Shown here: positions 34,189 through 44,142 of the stretch, one piece after another
Layout of the letters: the number at the start of each line of letters is the position of its first letter
How positions within the stretch are numbered: position 1 is the stretch's first letter
Origin: an uncultured Burkholderiales bacterium
GTDB taxonomy: Bacteria > Pseudomonadota > Gammaproteobacteria > Burkholderiales > Burkholderiaceae_C
Direction of reading: 5' to 3'
Length of the DNA stretch: 64,000 nucleotides
Assembly (NCBI GenBank): GCA_903822825.1
Contig: CAIJQQ010000016.1
Coordinates: 1-64,000, forward strand
Translations under genes and position numbers: made by a program
Notes under the pieces: generated by a model
Database searches by the model: none
What the model saw: the letters and a program-made list of their open reading frames with translations, nothing else
What the model was told of the DNA's origin: nothing

Positions 34189-35579
34189 ACGAGCGCAGCC
34201 TGTTTGCCGAGCACGCCTTGTTGCCCACGGGTTGGGCGCGTGATGTGCGGTTGTCCTGGAACGACCAAGGCTTGATCACAGGTGTGAAAGCGCAGGCCAC
34301 TTGCCCTGAAGGCGTAACACGCGCCACTGGCCCCGTCGTGCCAGGCATGCCCAATTTGCATTCACATGCGTTTCAAAGGGCGTTTGCAGGTTTGACCGAA
34401 TACCGGGGTGCCACGCAAGACAGCTTCTGGAGCTGGCGCAGCCTGATGTACCAGTTTGCGTCTGCCATCTCGCCCGAGCAACTCGAAGCCATTGCCACGG
34501 GCCTGTATGTGGAGATGCTGGAAGCCGGTTACACCAGCGTGTGCGAATTCCATTACGTGCACCACGACCCAGAGGGCCGCCCTTATGCCGATGACGCCAC
34601 TTTGTCGATGTGCCTGCTGCGAGCTGCTGCCCGCGCAGGCATGGGCCTGACCTTGTTGCCCGTGCTGTACCAGACCAGTGGTTTTGGCAGTACGCCGCCC
34701 AGCTTTGGTCAGCGGCGCTTCATCCGCTCCACAGACAACATGCTGGCTTTGCTGCAAAAGCTCAAACCCTTGTGCGAGGCGCAAGGTGCTCGCCTGGGTC
34801 TGGCCCCGCACTCTTTGCGCGCCGTGCCCCCCGACAGCTTGCGTGAAGCGCTGGCCGGTTTGCACGCCTTGGACGCCACCGCCCCGGTGCACATCCACAT
34901 TGCCGAGCAAACCGCCGAGGTCGATGCCTGCCTGGCCTGGAACAGGCAGCGCCCGGTGCAGTGGCTGCTCGACCATGCACCTGTGGATGCGCGTTGGTGC
35001 CTGGTGCACGCCACCCACATGAGCGCCGATGAAAGCACCTGCGCCGCCCGCACGGGCGCGGTGGCGGGCTTGTGCCCCAGCACAGAAGCCAATTTGGGCG
35101 ATGGCATTTTCGATGCCCCTACCTGGCTGCAAGCCGGTGGGTGCTGGGGCGTGGGCTCGGACAGCCACGCCTGCGTGAACGCGGCCGAAGAGTTGATGCT
35201 GCTCGAATACAGCCAGCGCCTGGCCACGCGCCAGCGCAATGTGCTGGCCAGTGCCGCGCAGCCTTCGGTGGCCACATCCATGACCTTGCAAGCGGTGGCC
35301 GGTGGTGCCCAGGCCAATGCGCGGCCAGTCGCTGGCTTGGCTGTGGGTCAGCAGGCCGACATGGTGGTGCTGGATGCACAGCACCCACTGCTGCGCGACC
35401 TGCCCACGCCTGAGGCCATGCTGTCGGCCCATGTGTTTGCCAGCCACCGCCAGTCGGCATTGCTGCAGGTGTGGGTGGCAGGCCGTGTGCAGGTCCAGTC
35501 GGGCCACCATGTTTTGCACGACACGGCCCTGAGCGGCTTGGTGGCCGCACGTCGACAACTTCTTGAGAACACGCCATGA
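34185..35579 (+). CDS. hutF: Formimidoylglutamate deiminase
   Basis: A 464-residue amidohydrolase removing ammonia from N-formimidoylglutamate to give N-formylglutamate. ATG 34185 overlaps the hutI stop. Metal ligands and active-site motifs: [51 protein letters not shown] and [16 protein letters not shown]. With hutG this defines the five-step route (formylglutamate to formate and glutamate), rather than the one-step HutG formiminoglutamase route. It overlaps hutG by four bases. Confidence 0.97.
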   Translation: MNERSLFAEHALLPTGWARDVRLSWNDQGLITGVKAQATCPEGVTRATGPVVPGMPNLHSHAFQRAFAGLTEYRGATQDSFWSWRSLMYQFASAISPEQLEAIATGLYVEMLEAGYTSVCEFHYVHHDPEGRPYADDATLSMCLLRAAARAGMGLTLLPVLYQTSGFGSTPPSFGQRRFIRSTDNMLALLQKLKPLCEAQGARLGLAPHSLRAVPPDSLREALAGLHALDATAPVHIHIAEQTAEVDACLAWNRQRPVQWLLDHAPVDARWCLVHATHMSADESTCAARTGAVAGLCPSTEANLGDGIFDAPTWLQAGGCWGVGSDSHACVNAAEELMLLEYSQRLATRQRNVLASAAQPSVATSMTLQAVAGGAQANARPVAGLAVGQQADMVVLDAQHPLLRDLPTPEAMLSAHVFASHRQSALLQVWVAGRVQVQSGHHVLHDTALSGLVAARRQLLENTP

Positions 35580-36403
35580 CTTTTCAAACCACCAAACCTG
35601 CTTTTCGCTTTCGCCAAGGCACACGCCCGTTGCTGATTTCGATGCCGCATGTGGGCACGCATGTGCCGCCCGCACTGGCTGCACGCCTCACCGACGAAGC
35701 CCAGCGCGTGCCCGACACCGACTGGCATCTGGAGCGCCTGTACGACTTTGCCGACGCCTTGGGCGCCTCGGTGCTGGTGGCCACGCATTCGCGCTTTGTG
35801 ATCGACCTGAACCGCCCGCCGGACGGGACCAGCTTGTACCCCGGTCAGAGCGTCACGGGCTTGTGCCCCGTGGACTTGTTCGACGATCAGCCGCTCTACC
35901 GTGACCCGTCCGATGTGCCGGGCGAGTCCGAAATTGCCGAGCGCCGCGAAGCCATCTGGCAGCCTTATCACGCGCAACTCGCGCAAGAGCTGGCCCGCAT
36001 CAAAGCCCAGCACGGCGTAGCCGCCTTGTGGGACGCGCACTCGATCCGATCGGTGTTGCCGCGATTTTTTGAAGGCCGCTTGACCGATCTGAACCTGGGC
36101 ACCGCCAACGGTGCCAGCTGCAACCCGGCGCTGGCCGAACAACTGCTGGCCATTGGCCAAGCCGCTCCGGGCTACACCGCTGTGCTCAACGGCCGTTTCA
36201 AGGGTGGGCACATCACGCGCCAATACGGCAACCCGGCGCAAGGCATCCACGCGGTGCAGCTGGAGATGACGCAATGCAGCTACATGCAAGAAAGCTGGCC
36301 CTTTGATTACTTACCCGAGGTGGCGGCGGGTGTGCAGCCGCATGTGCGCAAGATGCTGGAGGCGGTGTTGGCGTTTGTGGAGACGGGAGACGCCAGGGCG
36401 TGA
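35576..36403 (+). CDS. hutG: N-formylglutamate deformylase
   Basis: A 275-residue N-formylglutamate amidohydrolase releasing formate and L-glutamate. Motifs: PLLISMPHVGTHVPP, DTDWHLERLYDF, ATHSRFVIDLNRPPD, ALWDAHSIRSVLP and FKGGHITRQYG. It is the last gene of the hut operon, its start overlapping hutF. A hairpin with a CGAA loop lies 65 bases downstream. Confidence 0.96.
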   Translation: MTFQTTKPAFRFRQGTRPLLISMPHVGTHVPPALAARLTDEAQRVPDTDWHLERLYDFADALGASVLVATHSRFVIDLNRPPDGTSLYPGQSVTGLCPVDLFDDQPLYRDPSDVPGESEIAERREAIWQPYHAQLAQELARIKAQHGVAALWDAHSIRSVLPRFFEGRLTDLNLGTANGASCNPALAEQLLAIGQAAPGYTAVLNGRFKGGHITRQYGNPAQGIHAVQLEMTQCSYMQESWPFDYLPEVAAGVQPHVRKMLEAVLAFVETGDARA

Positions 36404-36467
36404 GGCTCACCTCAGTTGAGCCATTCGTGGGTTGGCCGAATATTTTTTGAATTGGGGTCTCCATGAG

Positions 36468-36491
36468 CAAAGCGCCCGAAGGCGCTTTGTT
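36468..36491. terminator. Hairpin after hutG
   Basis: Perfect 9-bp stem CAAAGCGCC / GGCGCTTTG with a CGAA loop (TTCG when read on the minus strand, a very stable tetraloop). The following T-tract is short, so termination is likely but not certain; it sits between convergent hutG and gap. Confidence 0.6.
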
Positions 36492-36501
36492 GAGGTTGAC
36501 C

Positions 36502-36583
36502 GGTTGAGTGGGCGTTGCCCCGCAGGGCCGATGTCGCCAAGCGAAGCGCGTCTGAGGCCTTGCGGGGCAACGCCCGCTCAGCC
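36502..36583. repeat. Long inverted repeat between hutG and gap copy 2
   Basis: The arms (36502-36529 and about 36556-36583) pair over roughly 28 bp with few mismatches; the central GGGCGTTGCCCCGCA is perfect, and the loop is about 26 bases. It ends just before the gap stop codon region (36590), so it may be the gap transcript terminator or stabiliser. No second copy was noticed in the window. Confidence 0.65.
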
Positions 36584-36589
36584 CATGAC

Positions 36590-37597
36590 TCACTTCTTCT
36601 TGGCCACCACCCGTACCATCTCCAGGCACTGCTTGGCGTAGCCCCATTCGTTGTCGTACCAGGCGACTATCTTGACGAAGCTCTTGTCGAGGGCAATACC
36701 TGCCGTCGCGTCGAACACGCTGGCGCAGGACTCGCCACGGAAGTCGGTGGAGACCACTTTTTCGTCGGTGTAACCCAGCACGCCCTTCAAGGCACCTTCG
36801 CTTTGCGCTTTCATCTCGGCGCAGATCTCGGCATAGCTGGCATCGCTGTTCAGTTCCACGGTCAAATCAATGACTGACACGTCAGAGGTTGGCACACGGA
36901 AAGCCATGCCGGTGATCTTGCCCTTGATTTCGGGGATCACCACGCCCACGGCCTTGGCCGCGCCGGTGCTGCTGGGGATGATGTTCTCGAGGATGCCACG
37001 GCCGCCGCGCCAGTCTTTGCGCGACGAGCTGTCCACCGTCATTTGGCTGGCGGTGGCGGCGTGCACGGTGGTCATCAGGCCCCGTTTGATGCCCCATTTG
37101 TCGTTGAGCACTTTCACAACGGGTGCCAAGCAGTTGGTGGTGCAGGAGGCGTTGGAGATGATGGCCTCGCCTGCGTATTTTTTGTGGTTCACGCCGTAGA
37201 CGAACATGGGGATGCTGTCTTTGGATGGGGCCGAGATCACGACCTTCTTGGCACCGGCTGCGATGTGCATCTGGCTGGTGGGCTCGGTCAGGTAGTGGCC
37301 GGTGCATTCGAGCACGGTGTCCACGCCCATCTGGCCCCAGCGCAGGTTGTGGGCGTCGCGCTCGTGCGAGAGCTTGATTTTCTTGCCGTTGACGATAAGG
37401 GTGTCTTCGGTGAAGTCCACCGTGCCATCAAAGCGGCCGTGCACGCTGTCGTACTTGAGCATGTAGGCCAGATAGTCGGCCGGCTTGGGGTCGTTGATGC
37501 CGACGATCTGGATGTCGGTGTAGCCGTGTTTGAGCGCAGCGCGCAGGGCCAAGCGGCCGATGCGGCCGAAACCGTTGATGCCCAACTTGATGGTCAT
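36590..37597 (-). CDS. gap: Glyceraldehyde-3-phosphate dehydrogenase, copy 2
   Basis: A 335-residue type I GAPDH. Rossmann motif [17 protein letters not shown]; Asp in [12 protein letters not shown] suggests NAD; catalytic Cys152 in [12 protein letters not shown]; phosphate-binding segments STGAAKAVG and [13 protein letters not shown]. It follows tkt on the same strand at 127 bases, an arrangement common in Burkholderiales central carbon metabolism, so this is probably the housekeeping copy. It differs from copy 1 in the NAD-loop region (PKPAD versus LLEPT) and in a second Cys after the active-site Thr-Asn. Confidence 0.97.
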   Translation of the reverse strand: MTIKLGINGFGRIGRLALRAALKHGYTDIQIVGINDPKPADYLAYMLKYDSVHGRFDGTVDFTEDTLIVNGKKIKLSHERDAHNLRWGQMGVDTVLECTGHYLTEPTSQMHIAAGAKKVVISAPSKDSIPMFVYGVNHKKYAGEAIISNASCTTNCLAPVVKVLNDKWGIKRGLMTTVHAATASQMTVDSSSRKDWRGGRGILENIIPSSTGAAKAVGVVIPEIKGKITGMAFRVPTSDVSVIDLTVELNSDASYAEICAEMKAQSEGALKGVLGYTDEKVVSTDFRGESCASVFDATAGIALDKSFVKIVAWYDNEWGYAKQCLEMVRVVAKKK

Positions 37598-37679
37598 GGT
37601 GAATGCCTCGGGAGATAAGTTACTAAACCATTACGTAACCGGATTTGAAACCAGGACCCTTGCATGGGCCTGAACATGG

Positions 37680-37703
37680 CTTCAGCGCCCACAGGCGCTG
37701 AAG
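37680..37703. other. Hairpin between tkt and gap
   Basis: A perfect 10-bp stem CTTCAGCGCC / GGCGCTGAAG with a CACA loop, without a T-tract on either side. It may attenuate or process the tkt-gap transcript rather than end it. Confidence 0.55.
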
Positions 37704-37724
37704 CGGTTCATCCGGCGGCCTGAA

Positions 37725-39776
37725 TCAGGCCTTGAGCAGCGCTGCGTGGACGGTGTCGGCCACGTTTTCGGCGGTGAAGCCGAAGTGTTTGAACAGCACG
37801 GGGGCAGGTGCCGACTCGCCGTAGGTGTCGATGCCGACCACGGCGGCGCAGCCGTATTTCCACCAGCCGTCGGTGGAGCCCATCTCGACCGCCACGCGGG
37901 GGATGCCCGCAGGCAGCACGCTTTGTTTGTAGTCGCTGTCTTGGCGGTCAAACACATTGGTGCTGGGCATGGAGACCACGCGCACACCGATCTTGCGTTC
38001 GGCCAGCAGTTTTTGCGCAGCCATGGCCAATTGCACTTCAGAGCCGGTGGCGATGATCACGCCGTGGGTTTTCTTGATGCCGACGTTGGCGGGCTCGGAC
38101 AGCACATACGCGCCGCGGCTGATGTCGCCCAGATCGCTCTTGGGCGAGTAGGCCAGGTTTTGACGCGACAACAACAGGGCCGATGGGCGGTGGGCGTTTT
38201 GCAGTGCCACAGCCCAGGCCACGGTGGTTTCGGCCGTGTCGGCAGGACGCCACACGTCCAGGCCAGGGATCAGGCGCAGGCTGGCCGCGTGCTCGATCGA
38301 CTGGTGGGTGGGGCCGTCTTCGCCCAGACCGATGGAGTCGTGGGTGAAGACGTGGATCACGCGCTGCTTCATCAGCGCGGCCATGCGGATGGCGTTGCGT
38401 GAATAGTCAGAGAAGGTCAGGAAGGTGCCGCCGTAGGGGATGTAGCCGCCGTGCAGGGACACGCCGTTCATGATGGCGGCCATGCCGAATTCGCGCACGC
38501 CGTAGTTGATGTGGCGGCCGATCCTGGAGGCCCCTCCGGTAGCCGTTCCGTCTTCGGTTTTGACCACGTCACCGGCCAAGTCCACGCGGAAAGCAGGCGT
38601 GCTCTTGGTGTTGGTGAGGTTCGAGCCGGTCAGGTCTGCCGAGCCACCCAGCATTTCGGGCAGGGCAGCGGTGAAGGCTTCGAGTGCCAGCTGGCTGGCC
38701 TTGCGGCTGGCCACGGTCTCGCCTTTGGTATGGGCGGCGACCACGGCGTCAAACGCCACCTGGTTGAAGTTCTTGGGCAAGTCGCCCTTCATGCGGCGCA
38801 CGAACTCTTTGGACTCAGCAGGGAAGGCGGCTTTGTAAGCGGCAAAGGCTTTGTTCCACTCGGCTTCGCGGGCTTTGCCAGCGGCCTTGGCATCCCAGTC
38901 GGCGTAGACGGCTTTGGGGATCTTGAAGGGCTCAGCCGTCCAGCCCAGGGCTTCGCGGGTGAGTTTGATTTCTTCAGCGCCCAATGGCTCGCCGTGGGCT
39001 TTGGAGGTGCCTGCACGGTTGGGCGAGCCTTTGCCGATGGCGGTTTTGCAGACGATCAACGTAGGCTTGTCAGCGCTGTGCTTGGCGCCAGCGATGGCTT
39101 TGGACACGGCCGCTGCGTCGTGGCCGTCCACGGCATCGATCACGTTCCAGCCGCAGGCAGCAAAGCGCTGGGGCGTGTTGTCAATGAACCAAGGGGCGAC
39201 TTGGCCGTCGATCGAGATGCCGTTGTCGTCGTACAGGGCGATCAGTTTGTTCAGCTTCCAGGCGCCCGCCAGGGCCACGGCTTCGTGGCTGATGCCTTCC
39301 ATCAGGCAGCCGTCACCCAGAAACACGTAGGTGTGGTGGTTGACGATGGCGTGGCCAGGCTGGTTGAACTCGGCCGCCAGCAGCTTCTCGGCCAGCGCCA
39401 TGCCCACGGCGTTGGTGATGCCTTGGCCCAGTGGGCCGGTGGTGGTTTCCACGCCGGGGGTCACACCCACTTCAGGGTGACCAGCAGTTTTACTGTGCAG
39501 GGTGCGGAAGTTCTTGAGTTCTTCAATCGGAAGCTTGTAGCCGGTCAGGTGCAGCACCGAATAGATCAGCATCGAGCCGTGGCCGTTGGACAGCACAAAG
39601 CGGTCGCGGTTGGCCCAATGCGGGTTGACGGGGTTGTGTTGCAGGTGATCGCCCCACAGCGCCACAGCCATGTCTGCCATGCCCATGGGTGCACCGGGGT
39701 GACCGGAGTTGGCTTGTTGAACGGCGTCCATTGCGAGGGCGCGGATGGCGTTCGCCATTTGCTGTTGATTGGCCAT
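37725..39776 (-). CDS. tkt: Transketolase
   Basis: A 683-residue thiamine-diphosphate enzyme moving two-carbon units between sugar phosphates (pentose phosphate pathway). ATG 39776 has CGGAG upstream and gives [19 protein letters not shown]; the longer frame upstream belongs to another gene. Motifs: [19 protein letters not shown], the ThDP motif [18 protein letters not shown] through [21 protein letters not shown] with catalytic Glu partner region, and SRQNLAYS. The C-terminal domain is complete. It lies upstream of gap on the same strand. Confidence 0.97.
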   Translation of the reverse strand: MANQQQMANAIRALAMDAVQQANSGHPGAPMGMADMAVALWGDHLQHNPVNPHWANRDRFVLSNGHGSMLIYSVLHLTGYKLPIEELKNFRTLHSKTAGHPEVGVTPGVETTTGPLGQGITNAVGMALAEKLLAAEFNQPGHAIVNHHTYVFLGDGCLMEGISHEAVALAGAWKLNKLIALYDDNGISIDGQVAPWFIDNTPQRFAACGWNVIDAVDGHDAAAVSKAIAGAKHSADKPTLIVCKTAIGKGSPNRAGTSKAHGEPLGAEEIKLTREALGWTAEPFKIPKAVYADWDAKAAGKAREAEWNKAFAAYKAAFPAESKEFVRRMKGDLPKNFNQVAFDAVVAAHTKGETVASRKASQLALEAFTAALPEMLGGSADLTGSNLTNTKSTPAFRVDLAGDVVKTEDGTATGGASRIGRHINYGVREFGMAAIMNGVSLHGGYIPYGGTFLTFSDYSRNAIRMAALMKQRVIHVFTHDSIGLGEDGPTHQSIEHAASLRLIPGLDVWRPADTAETTVAWAVALQNAHRPSALLLSRQNLAYSPKSDLGDISRGAYVLSEPANVGIKKTHGVIIATGSEVQLAMAAQKLLAERKIGVRVVSMPSTNVFDRQDSDYKQSVLPAGIPRVAVEMGSTDGWWKYGCAAVVGIDTYGESAPAPVLFKHFGFTAENVADTVHAALLKA

Positions 39777-39816
39777 GGGGGCGACTCCGGGAGGTGATGC
39801 TGGTAAACCCGGTATT

Positions 39817-40968
39817 TTACCGGGTGAGGGGTGGGCCATCGGCTTGGCCTGAGACGGCGTCTTGTGGATGGCTTTTGTCCGAAGCTTCTTTTTGTTGGCG
39901 CCCCAATAAATACCGCCGCATGGCCACCGAAGGGCCATCTGTTGCGACTGAAAACTCATACAAATCTTGTGGTGCCGTGGCGGCCAATGCCTGCTCTTGC
40001 AAGGCCAAGCCTTCCACATCTTCTTGAAAGGCCTTGAACAATTGCTCGTGCATGAATTGCGTGGTGTGCGGGTCGTGCTGTGCAAAGTCGCGCCCATGCA
40101 CCAAAAAATAATGTGTCGAATGCAAGGTTTCAGGGGTGGGCATGTGTGCAGTGCGGATGCGAAACACCGTCCGGTCTTCTTCTGGCAAGTGGCAGTCGTA
40201 GAAAGACACCGACACCTCGTGCATGCCCACACTGCGAAATTCAGAGCGCACGATCCGGGCCGCCTGGCCTTGGCCAGTCAGCCCCGTGGGCACGGCCCAA
40301 ACGGGCGGCAAAGTGGTGGGCACCACGTTGCGCAGCAGGGCAAAGTGACCTTCTGAAATTTCACTTTTAAATGCGGCTTTGGCGTAATCGGGGGTGCCAA
40401 AGCTTTTGGCGTGCAGAAAACTCAGATGCGTCAGGTCCAGCAAGTTTTCATGCAGGCGCACATAACTGCCCTTCAAATGCAGCAAGCCCTGTGAGGTTTC
40501 CCAGTCTCCGTCCTCCAGCCAATCCTGGGCGGGCAGTTGAGACATGTCCGCTTGATCGGGCTCGCCCATCCAAATCCAGACCACTGGGCCACGTTCGAGC
40601 GTGCGGTAGCGCTTGACACCGATGTTGGCGGGGCAAGTCGCTTGGGAGGGCACCTCGATGCAATTGCCGTCGGTGTTGAAGCGAAAGCCATGGTATGCAC
40701 ACACAAGGGTGTCGTTGTCCAGCGTGCCGGCTGACAAAGGCATCGACCGATGGGGACACCGGTCGTCCAACGCAATGACCTCCTGGTTGGACGCGCGGTA
40801 AAGCACCACACGCTGGCCCAGCAGCGTACGGGCCAACAATCGGTCGTGGACCTCGTTGCCAAAAGCTGCGACATACCAGTCATTCATGATGAAAGGCGTG
40901 TCGCGGTCGGCCATGCGCATCGATGCGGCCTGGCTGGCGGCGATCACCTTGGGAAATGGTTGAGTCAT
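39817..40968 (-). CDS. Rieske non-heme iron oxygenase, oxygenase component
   Basis: A 383-residue ring-hydroxylating or demethylating oxygenase. ATG 40968 has AAGGAG upstream; the frame continues further but is not needed. The Rieske [2Fe-2S] ligands are Cys71, His73 ([10 protein letters not shown]), Cys90 and His93 (CAYHGFRFN). The mononuclear iron motif is in [18 protein letters not shown], with the two His and bridging Asp. It resembles vanillate O-demethylase VanA-type oxygenases. No reductase or ferredoxin gene is adjacent, so electrons must come from a partner elsewhere. Substrate unknown. Confidence 0.88.
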   Translation of the reverse strand: MTQPFPKVIAASQAASMRMADRDTPFIMNDWYVAAFGNEVHDRLLARTLLGQRVVLYRASNQEVIALDDRCPHRSMPLSAGTLDNDTLVCAYHGFRFNTDGNCIEVPSQATCPANIGVKRYRTLERGPVVWIWMGEPDQADMSQLPAQDWLEDGDWETSQGLLHLKGSYVRLHENLLDLTHLSFLHAKSFGTPDYAKAAFKSEISEGHFALLRNVVPTTLPPVWAVPTGLTGQGQAARIVRSEFRSVGMHEVSVSFYDCHLPEEDRTVFRIRTAHMPTPETLHSTHYFLVHGRDFAQHDPHTTQFMHEQLFKAFQEDVEGLALQEQALAATAPQDLYEFSVATDGPSVAMRRYLLGRQQKEASDKSHPQDAVSGQADGPPLTR

Positions 40969-41108
40969 GGTACGTTCTCCTTTTGGGCAGCGCCATGCCC
41001 CGGCCAGTGCTGGGCGCCAAAACGCAAAACACTTTAACAGCCTGTTTTGCAATCTTTGCACAAGCCCGCCGTGTTGTTGGCTGGTGTCGGGCATGGCAAC
41101 ATACCCGC

Positions 41109-41882
41109 ATGACTGATTCATTGCAAAACCAGGCTTCAAGGCCTGTTCAAGCGTCACCGCTTGCCTGTGCCATGGTGTTGGCGGCAGGTCGAGGTGAGCG
41201 CATGCGCCCCTTGACCGATGTCACGCCCAAGCCGCTGCTGATGGTGCAAGGCCAGCCCTTGATGCAGTGGCCGATGCAGGCACTGGCTCGGGGAGGCTTC
41301 ACCTGCCAGTTGGTCAACACCGCCTGGCTGGGCGAGCAGATCCTGGCGCATTTTGGGCGCTGCGTCACTTGGCCAGGTTTGCCTCAAGTGCGCATCACTT
41401 ACTCGCATGAAGGCCATGATTTTGGACGCGCGCTTGAAACAGCAGGCGGCATCGTGCGCGCCTTGTCGCAGCTGGCCGAGGTGTTCTGGGTGGTGGCGGG
41501 CGATGTGTTCGCGCCTGACTTTGTGTTCACGCCAGAGGCCGTGCAGCGCTTTGCCGCCAGCCCGGCGCTGGCCCACTTGTGGCTGGTGCCCAACCCCGCG
41601 CACAACCCGGGCGGCGACTTTGGCCTGTCGGCCACGGGTCAAGTGCTCAACCTGCCCAAAGGCGCTGGGGGTCGCAAGCTCACCTTCAGCACCATCGCGC
41701 TGTACAAAAAAACCTTTTTTGCCGACTGCGGTCTGCCTACAGGCAATCCCCAAGGCACCGCCCTGGCACTGGCGCCCTTGCTGCGCGCGGCCATGGATCG
41801 GGGCCTGGTCACGGGTGAGGTGTATGCGGGTGCCTGGGCCGATGTGGGCACGCCCGAGCGGCTGGCGCAGCTGAACCGCTGA
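41109..41882 (+). CDS. murU: N-acetylmuramate alpha-1-phosphate uridylyltransferase (MurU)
   Basis: A 257-residue sugar-1-phosphate nucleotidyltransferase, from ATG 41109. Motifs: MVLAAGRGERMRPLTDVTPKPLL (nucleotide loop), LVNTAWLGEQILAHFG, FGRALETAGGIVRAL, WVVAGDVFAPDF, GGDFGLS and GAWADVGTPERL. These follow Pseudomonas MurU closely. In that recycling path AmgK phosphorylates MurNAc and MurU makes UDP-MurNAc; an AmgK homologue lies at 52360 next to lptD. The N-terminal 20 residues are extra. A REP element follows. Confidence 0.82.
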   Translation: MTDSLQNQASRPVQASPLACAMVLAAGRGERMRPLTDVTPKPLLMVQGQPLMQWPMQALARGGFTCQLVNTAWLGEQILAHFGRCVTWPGLPQVRITYSHEGHDFGRALETAGGIVRALSQLAEVFWVVAGDVFAPDFVFTPEAVQRFAASPALAHLWLVPNPAHNPGGDFGLSATGQVLNLPKGAGGRKLTFSTIALYKKTFFADCGLPTGNPQGTALALAPLLRAAMDRGLVTGEVYAGAWADVGTPERLAQLNR

Positions 41883-41908
41883 CCGCAACCCCGTCCTGTT
41901 CGGGATTG

Positions 41909-41983
41909 TGTGGGAGCCCCGCCCCCGGGGCGATGGCAGGTGGACTGCGCGGTCACTGTCGCGGCAGGGGCGCCGCTCCCACA
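41909..41983. repeat. REP/BIME-like dispersed palindrome, copy 2
   Basis: Same two-armed element as copy 1: TGTGGGAGCCCCGCC... at the left and GGGGCGCCGCTCCCACA at the right, with a variable centre. It fills most of the gap between murU and pepP. A short extra GGCGCCGCTC follows at 41987-41996. Confidence 0.8.
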
Positions 41984-42027
41984 GCAGGCGCCGCTCAGAC
42001 AGTCTTCACCCCTCCTACAATGTCAGC

Positions 42028-43416
42028 ATGAACGCCAACCCGATCTACGCCCAACGCCGTGCCCGCCTGGCTGCCCAATTGGGCGCTGGTGGTATTGCCA
42101 TCATCCCCACCGCCCGTGAGCAGCAGCGCAACCGCGACAGTGATTTCCTGTTCCGGCACGACAGCTACTTTTATTACCTGACCGGTTTCACCGAGCCCCA
42201 TGCCTGGCTGGTGCTGACGGGTGAGGGCGCGGCCACGCTGTTTTGCCAGCCCAAAGACCTGGAACGCGAAATCTGGGACGGCATCCGCCTGGGGCCAGAC
42301 GCGGCCCCGGCCGAGTTGGGCGTGCAAAAGGCCCTGCCCGTGACCGATCTGGCCGCGCAGATGCCCATGCTGCTGGAAAACCGCAGCACGGTTTGGTATC
42401 CGTTTGCCACGCACCCGGGGCTGGAGAGCCGTGTGGACGGCTGGCTGCAGCCTGTGCGTGCGCGTGTGCGCTTTGGTGCCTTGTGCCCCGACCAGCAGCG
42501 CGATGTGTGCGTGCTGCTCGATGAGATGCGCTTGGTCAAGGACGCCCATGAGCTGGACATCATGCGGCGCGCGTCGCAGATCAGCGCCCGCGCCCACATC
42601 CGCGCCATGCAGCGCAGCGCCGCCATGCTGCGCGCCGGGCAGGAGGTGCGTGAATACCACCTCGATGCCGAGTTGTTGCACGAGTTCCGTGAGCACGGTT
42701 CGCAGTACCCCGCTTATGGCTCCATCGTCGCGGGCGGTGCCAACGCCTGCGTGTTGCACTACCGCGCTGACAAGGCGCTGATTCAGAACGGTGACCTGGT
42801 GTTGATCGACGCTGGCTGCGAGCTCGATGGCTACGCCAGTGACATCACCCGCACCTTCCCGGCCAACGGCCAGTTCACTGGCCCGCAGCGCGAACTGTAT
42901 GACTTGGTGCTGGCTTCGCAAGACGCCGCCATTGCCGCCACCCGGCAGGGTGCCCGTTTTGTTGACCCTCACGAGGCCACGGTGGCGGTGCTGGCGCAGG
43001 GCATGCTTGATGCCGGTTTGCTCGACAAAAACAAGGTTGGCTCGGCGCAAGACGTGATCGCCAACCGCAGTTATTTTCAGTTCTACATGCACCGCACTGG
43101 CCACTGGCTGGGCATGGATGTGCACGACTGCGGCAGCTATGTGGAGCCCTCACAGGTGGGCCAGTTCAGCGAGCGCAAGGACCCTCTGAGTGGTGAGCTG
43201 ATCAAGGATCGCCCCAGCCGCATCCTGCAGCCAGGCATGGTGCTGACCATCGAGCCGGGCATTTACGTGCGACCGGGCGAGGGCGTGCCCGAGAAGTTCT
43301 GGAACATCGGCATCCGCATCGAAGACGATGCGGTGGTCACGGCCACGGGCTGCGAGCTCATCACGCGGGATGTGCCCGTGCGGGCCGACGAGATTGAAGC
43401 TTTGATGAAGGCCTGA
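42028..43416 (+). CDS. pepP: Xaa-Pro aminopeptidase
   Basis: A 462-residue aminopeptidase P releasing N-terminal residues before proline. N-terminal domain NPIYAQRRARLAAQLG, RDSDFLFRHDSYFYYLTGF; C-terminal pita-bread domain with metal ligands in VLIDAGCELDGYASDITRTF (two Asp), HRTGHWLGMDVHDCGSY (His), LTIEPGIYV (Glu) and GIRIEDDAVVT (Glu). ATG 42028 is preceded by the REP element; the frame extends upstream through it but has no other sound start. Followed 5 bases later by a MOSC gene. Confidence 0.95.
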   Translation: MNANPIYAQRRARLAAQLGAGGIAIIPTAREQQRNRDSDFLFRHDSYFYYLTGFTEPHAWLVLTGEGAATLFCQPKDLEREIWDGIRLGPDAAPAELGVQKALPVTDLAAQMPMLLENRSTVWYPFATHPGLESRVDGWLQPVRARVRFGALCPDQQRDVCVLLDEMRLVKDAHELDIMRRASQISARAHIRAMQRSAAMLRAGQEVREYHLDAELLHEFREHGSQYPAYGSIVAGGANACVLHYRADKALIQNGDLVLIDAGCELDGYASDITRTFPANGQFTGPQRELYDLVLASQDAAIAATRQGARFVDPHEATVAVLAQGMLDAGLLDKNKVGSAQDVIANRSYFQFYMHRTGHWLGMDVHDCGSYVEPSQVGQFSERKDPLSGELIKDRPSRILQPGMVLTIEPGIYVRPGEGVPEKFWNIGIRIEDDAVVTATGCELITRDVPVRADEIEALMKA

Positions 43417-43421
43417 GCAGC

Positions 43422-44009
43422 GTGCCGATGTCGGGCCGCGTGCAGTCCATCCAGGTGGGGCAGGTTCGCCCGCTGCAGGTGGGCGGGCGCAAGCTCATGT
43501 CGGCCATCGGCAAGCAGTCCGTCAGCGGTACAGTGGCCGTCGGAACCTTGGGCTTGGCGGGCGACGAGCAGGCTGATCCGAGCGTGCACGGTGGTTTGTC
43601 CAAGGCCGTCTACGCACTGCCTGTGCAGCATGTGGCTTGGTGGCAAGCGCAGCGACAGACGCGAGGCGTCACCTTGTTTGACGAAACGTTGCCACCGGGC
43701 TTTTTGGGTGAAAACCTCAGTCTGCAAGACCTCGATGAAGGCGTGGTGTTCATAGGCGATACCTTGCACTTTGCCGATCTGGTTTTGCGCGTGACCGAGC
43801 CCCGTCAGCCTTGCGGCAAGTTCAATGCGGTCATGGGCTACGACCAAGCGGGCCGTGACATGGTGCAAAGTGGGCGATGCGGCTTTTACTTGGCGGTCGA
43901 CAAGCCCGGCACTTTGTCTGCGGGAGAAACTTTTCTGATTCAGCCGGGCGAGCGGCTGACGTCTGTCGCCGACGCTTTGCGTCAAAAATCCTGGAAGCAC
44001 CTGCGCTGA
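43422..44009 (+). CDS. MOSC-domain protein (YiiM-like)
   Basis: A 195-residue MOSC protein. Features: GRVQSIQVGQVRPLQ, LAGDEQADPSVHGGLSKAVYAL, FLGENLSLQDLDE, GDTLHFADLVLRVTEPRQPCGKFN with the conserved Cys, and RCGFYLAVDKPGTLSAG. MOSC domains carry or transfer sulfur, and relatives such as YiiM reduce N-hydroxylated compounds with a molybdenum cofactor. It begins 5 bases after pepP; GTG 43422 and ATG 43428 are both possible starts. Confidence 0.88.
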   Translation: MPMSGRVQSIQVGQVRPLQVGGRKLMSAIGKQSVSGTVAVGTLGLAGDEQADPSVHGGLSKAVYALPVQHVAWWQAQRQTRGVTLFDETLPPGFLGENLSLQDLDEGVVFIGDTLHFADLVLRVTEPRQPCGKFNAVMGYDQAGRDMVQSGRCGFYLAVDKPGTLSAGETFLIQPGERLTSVADALRQKSWKHLR

Positions 44010-44142
44010 TTTGTGTGCATAAGTAAAAACCCAACTCACTTGCTGCGCGTATTTACGTACTCTGATGCAGGTGATGCGGGGTCTACAATGAAAACATCGC
44101 CACCATGCAGCATCGGCATGCCGCGGCCCATTGGAGAAAAAC

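Noticed and set aside
30430..36403. Histidine ammonia-lyase (hutH) hidden in the hut operon
   Set aside because: No protein with the Ala-Ser-Gly MIO motif or HAL length was found in any frame from hutC to hutG.
36432..36641. Short ORFs in the hutG-gap gap
   Set aside because: They consist of the inverted repeat and the antisense of the gap 3' end; no start signal or homology.
39777..40232. N-terminal extension of transketolase (150 extra residues)
   Set aside because: The extension is antisense-frame reading of the Rieske gene's 3' part; ATG 39776 gives the normal family start and length.
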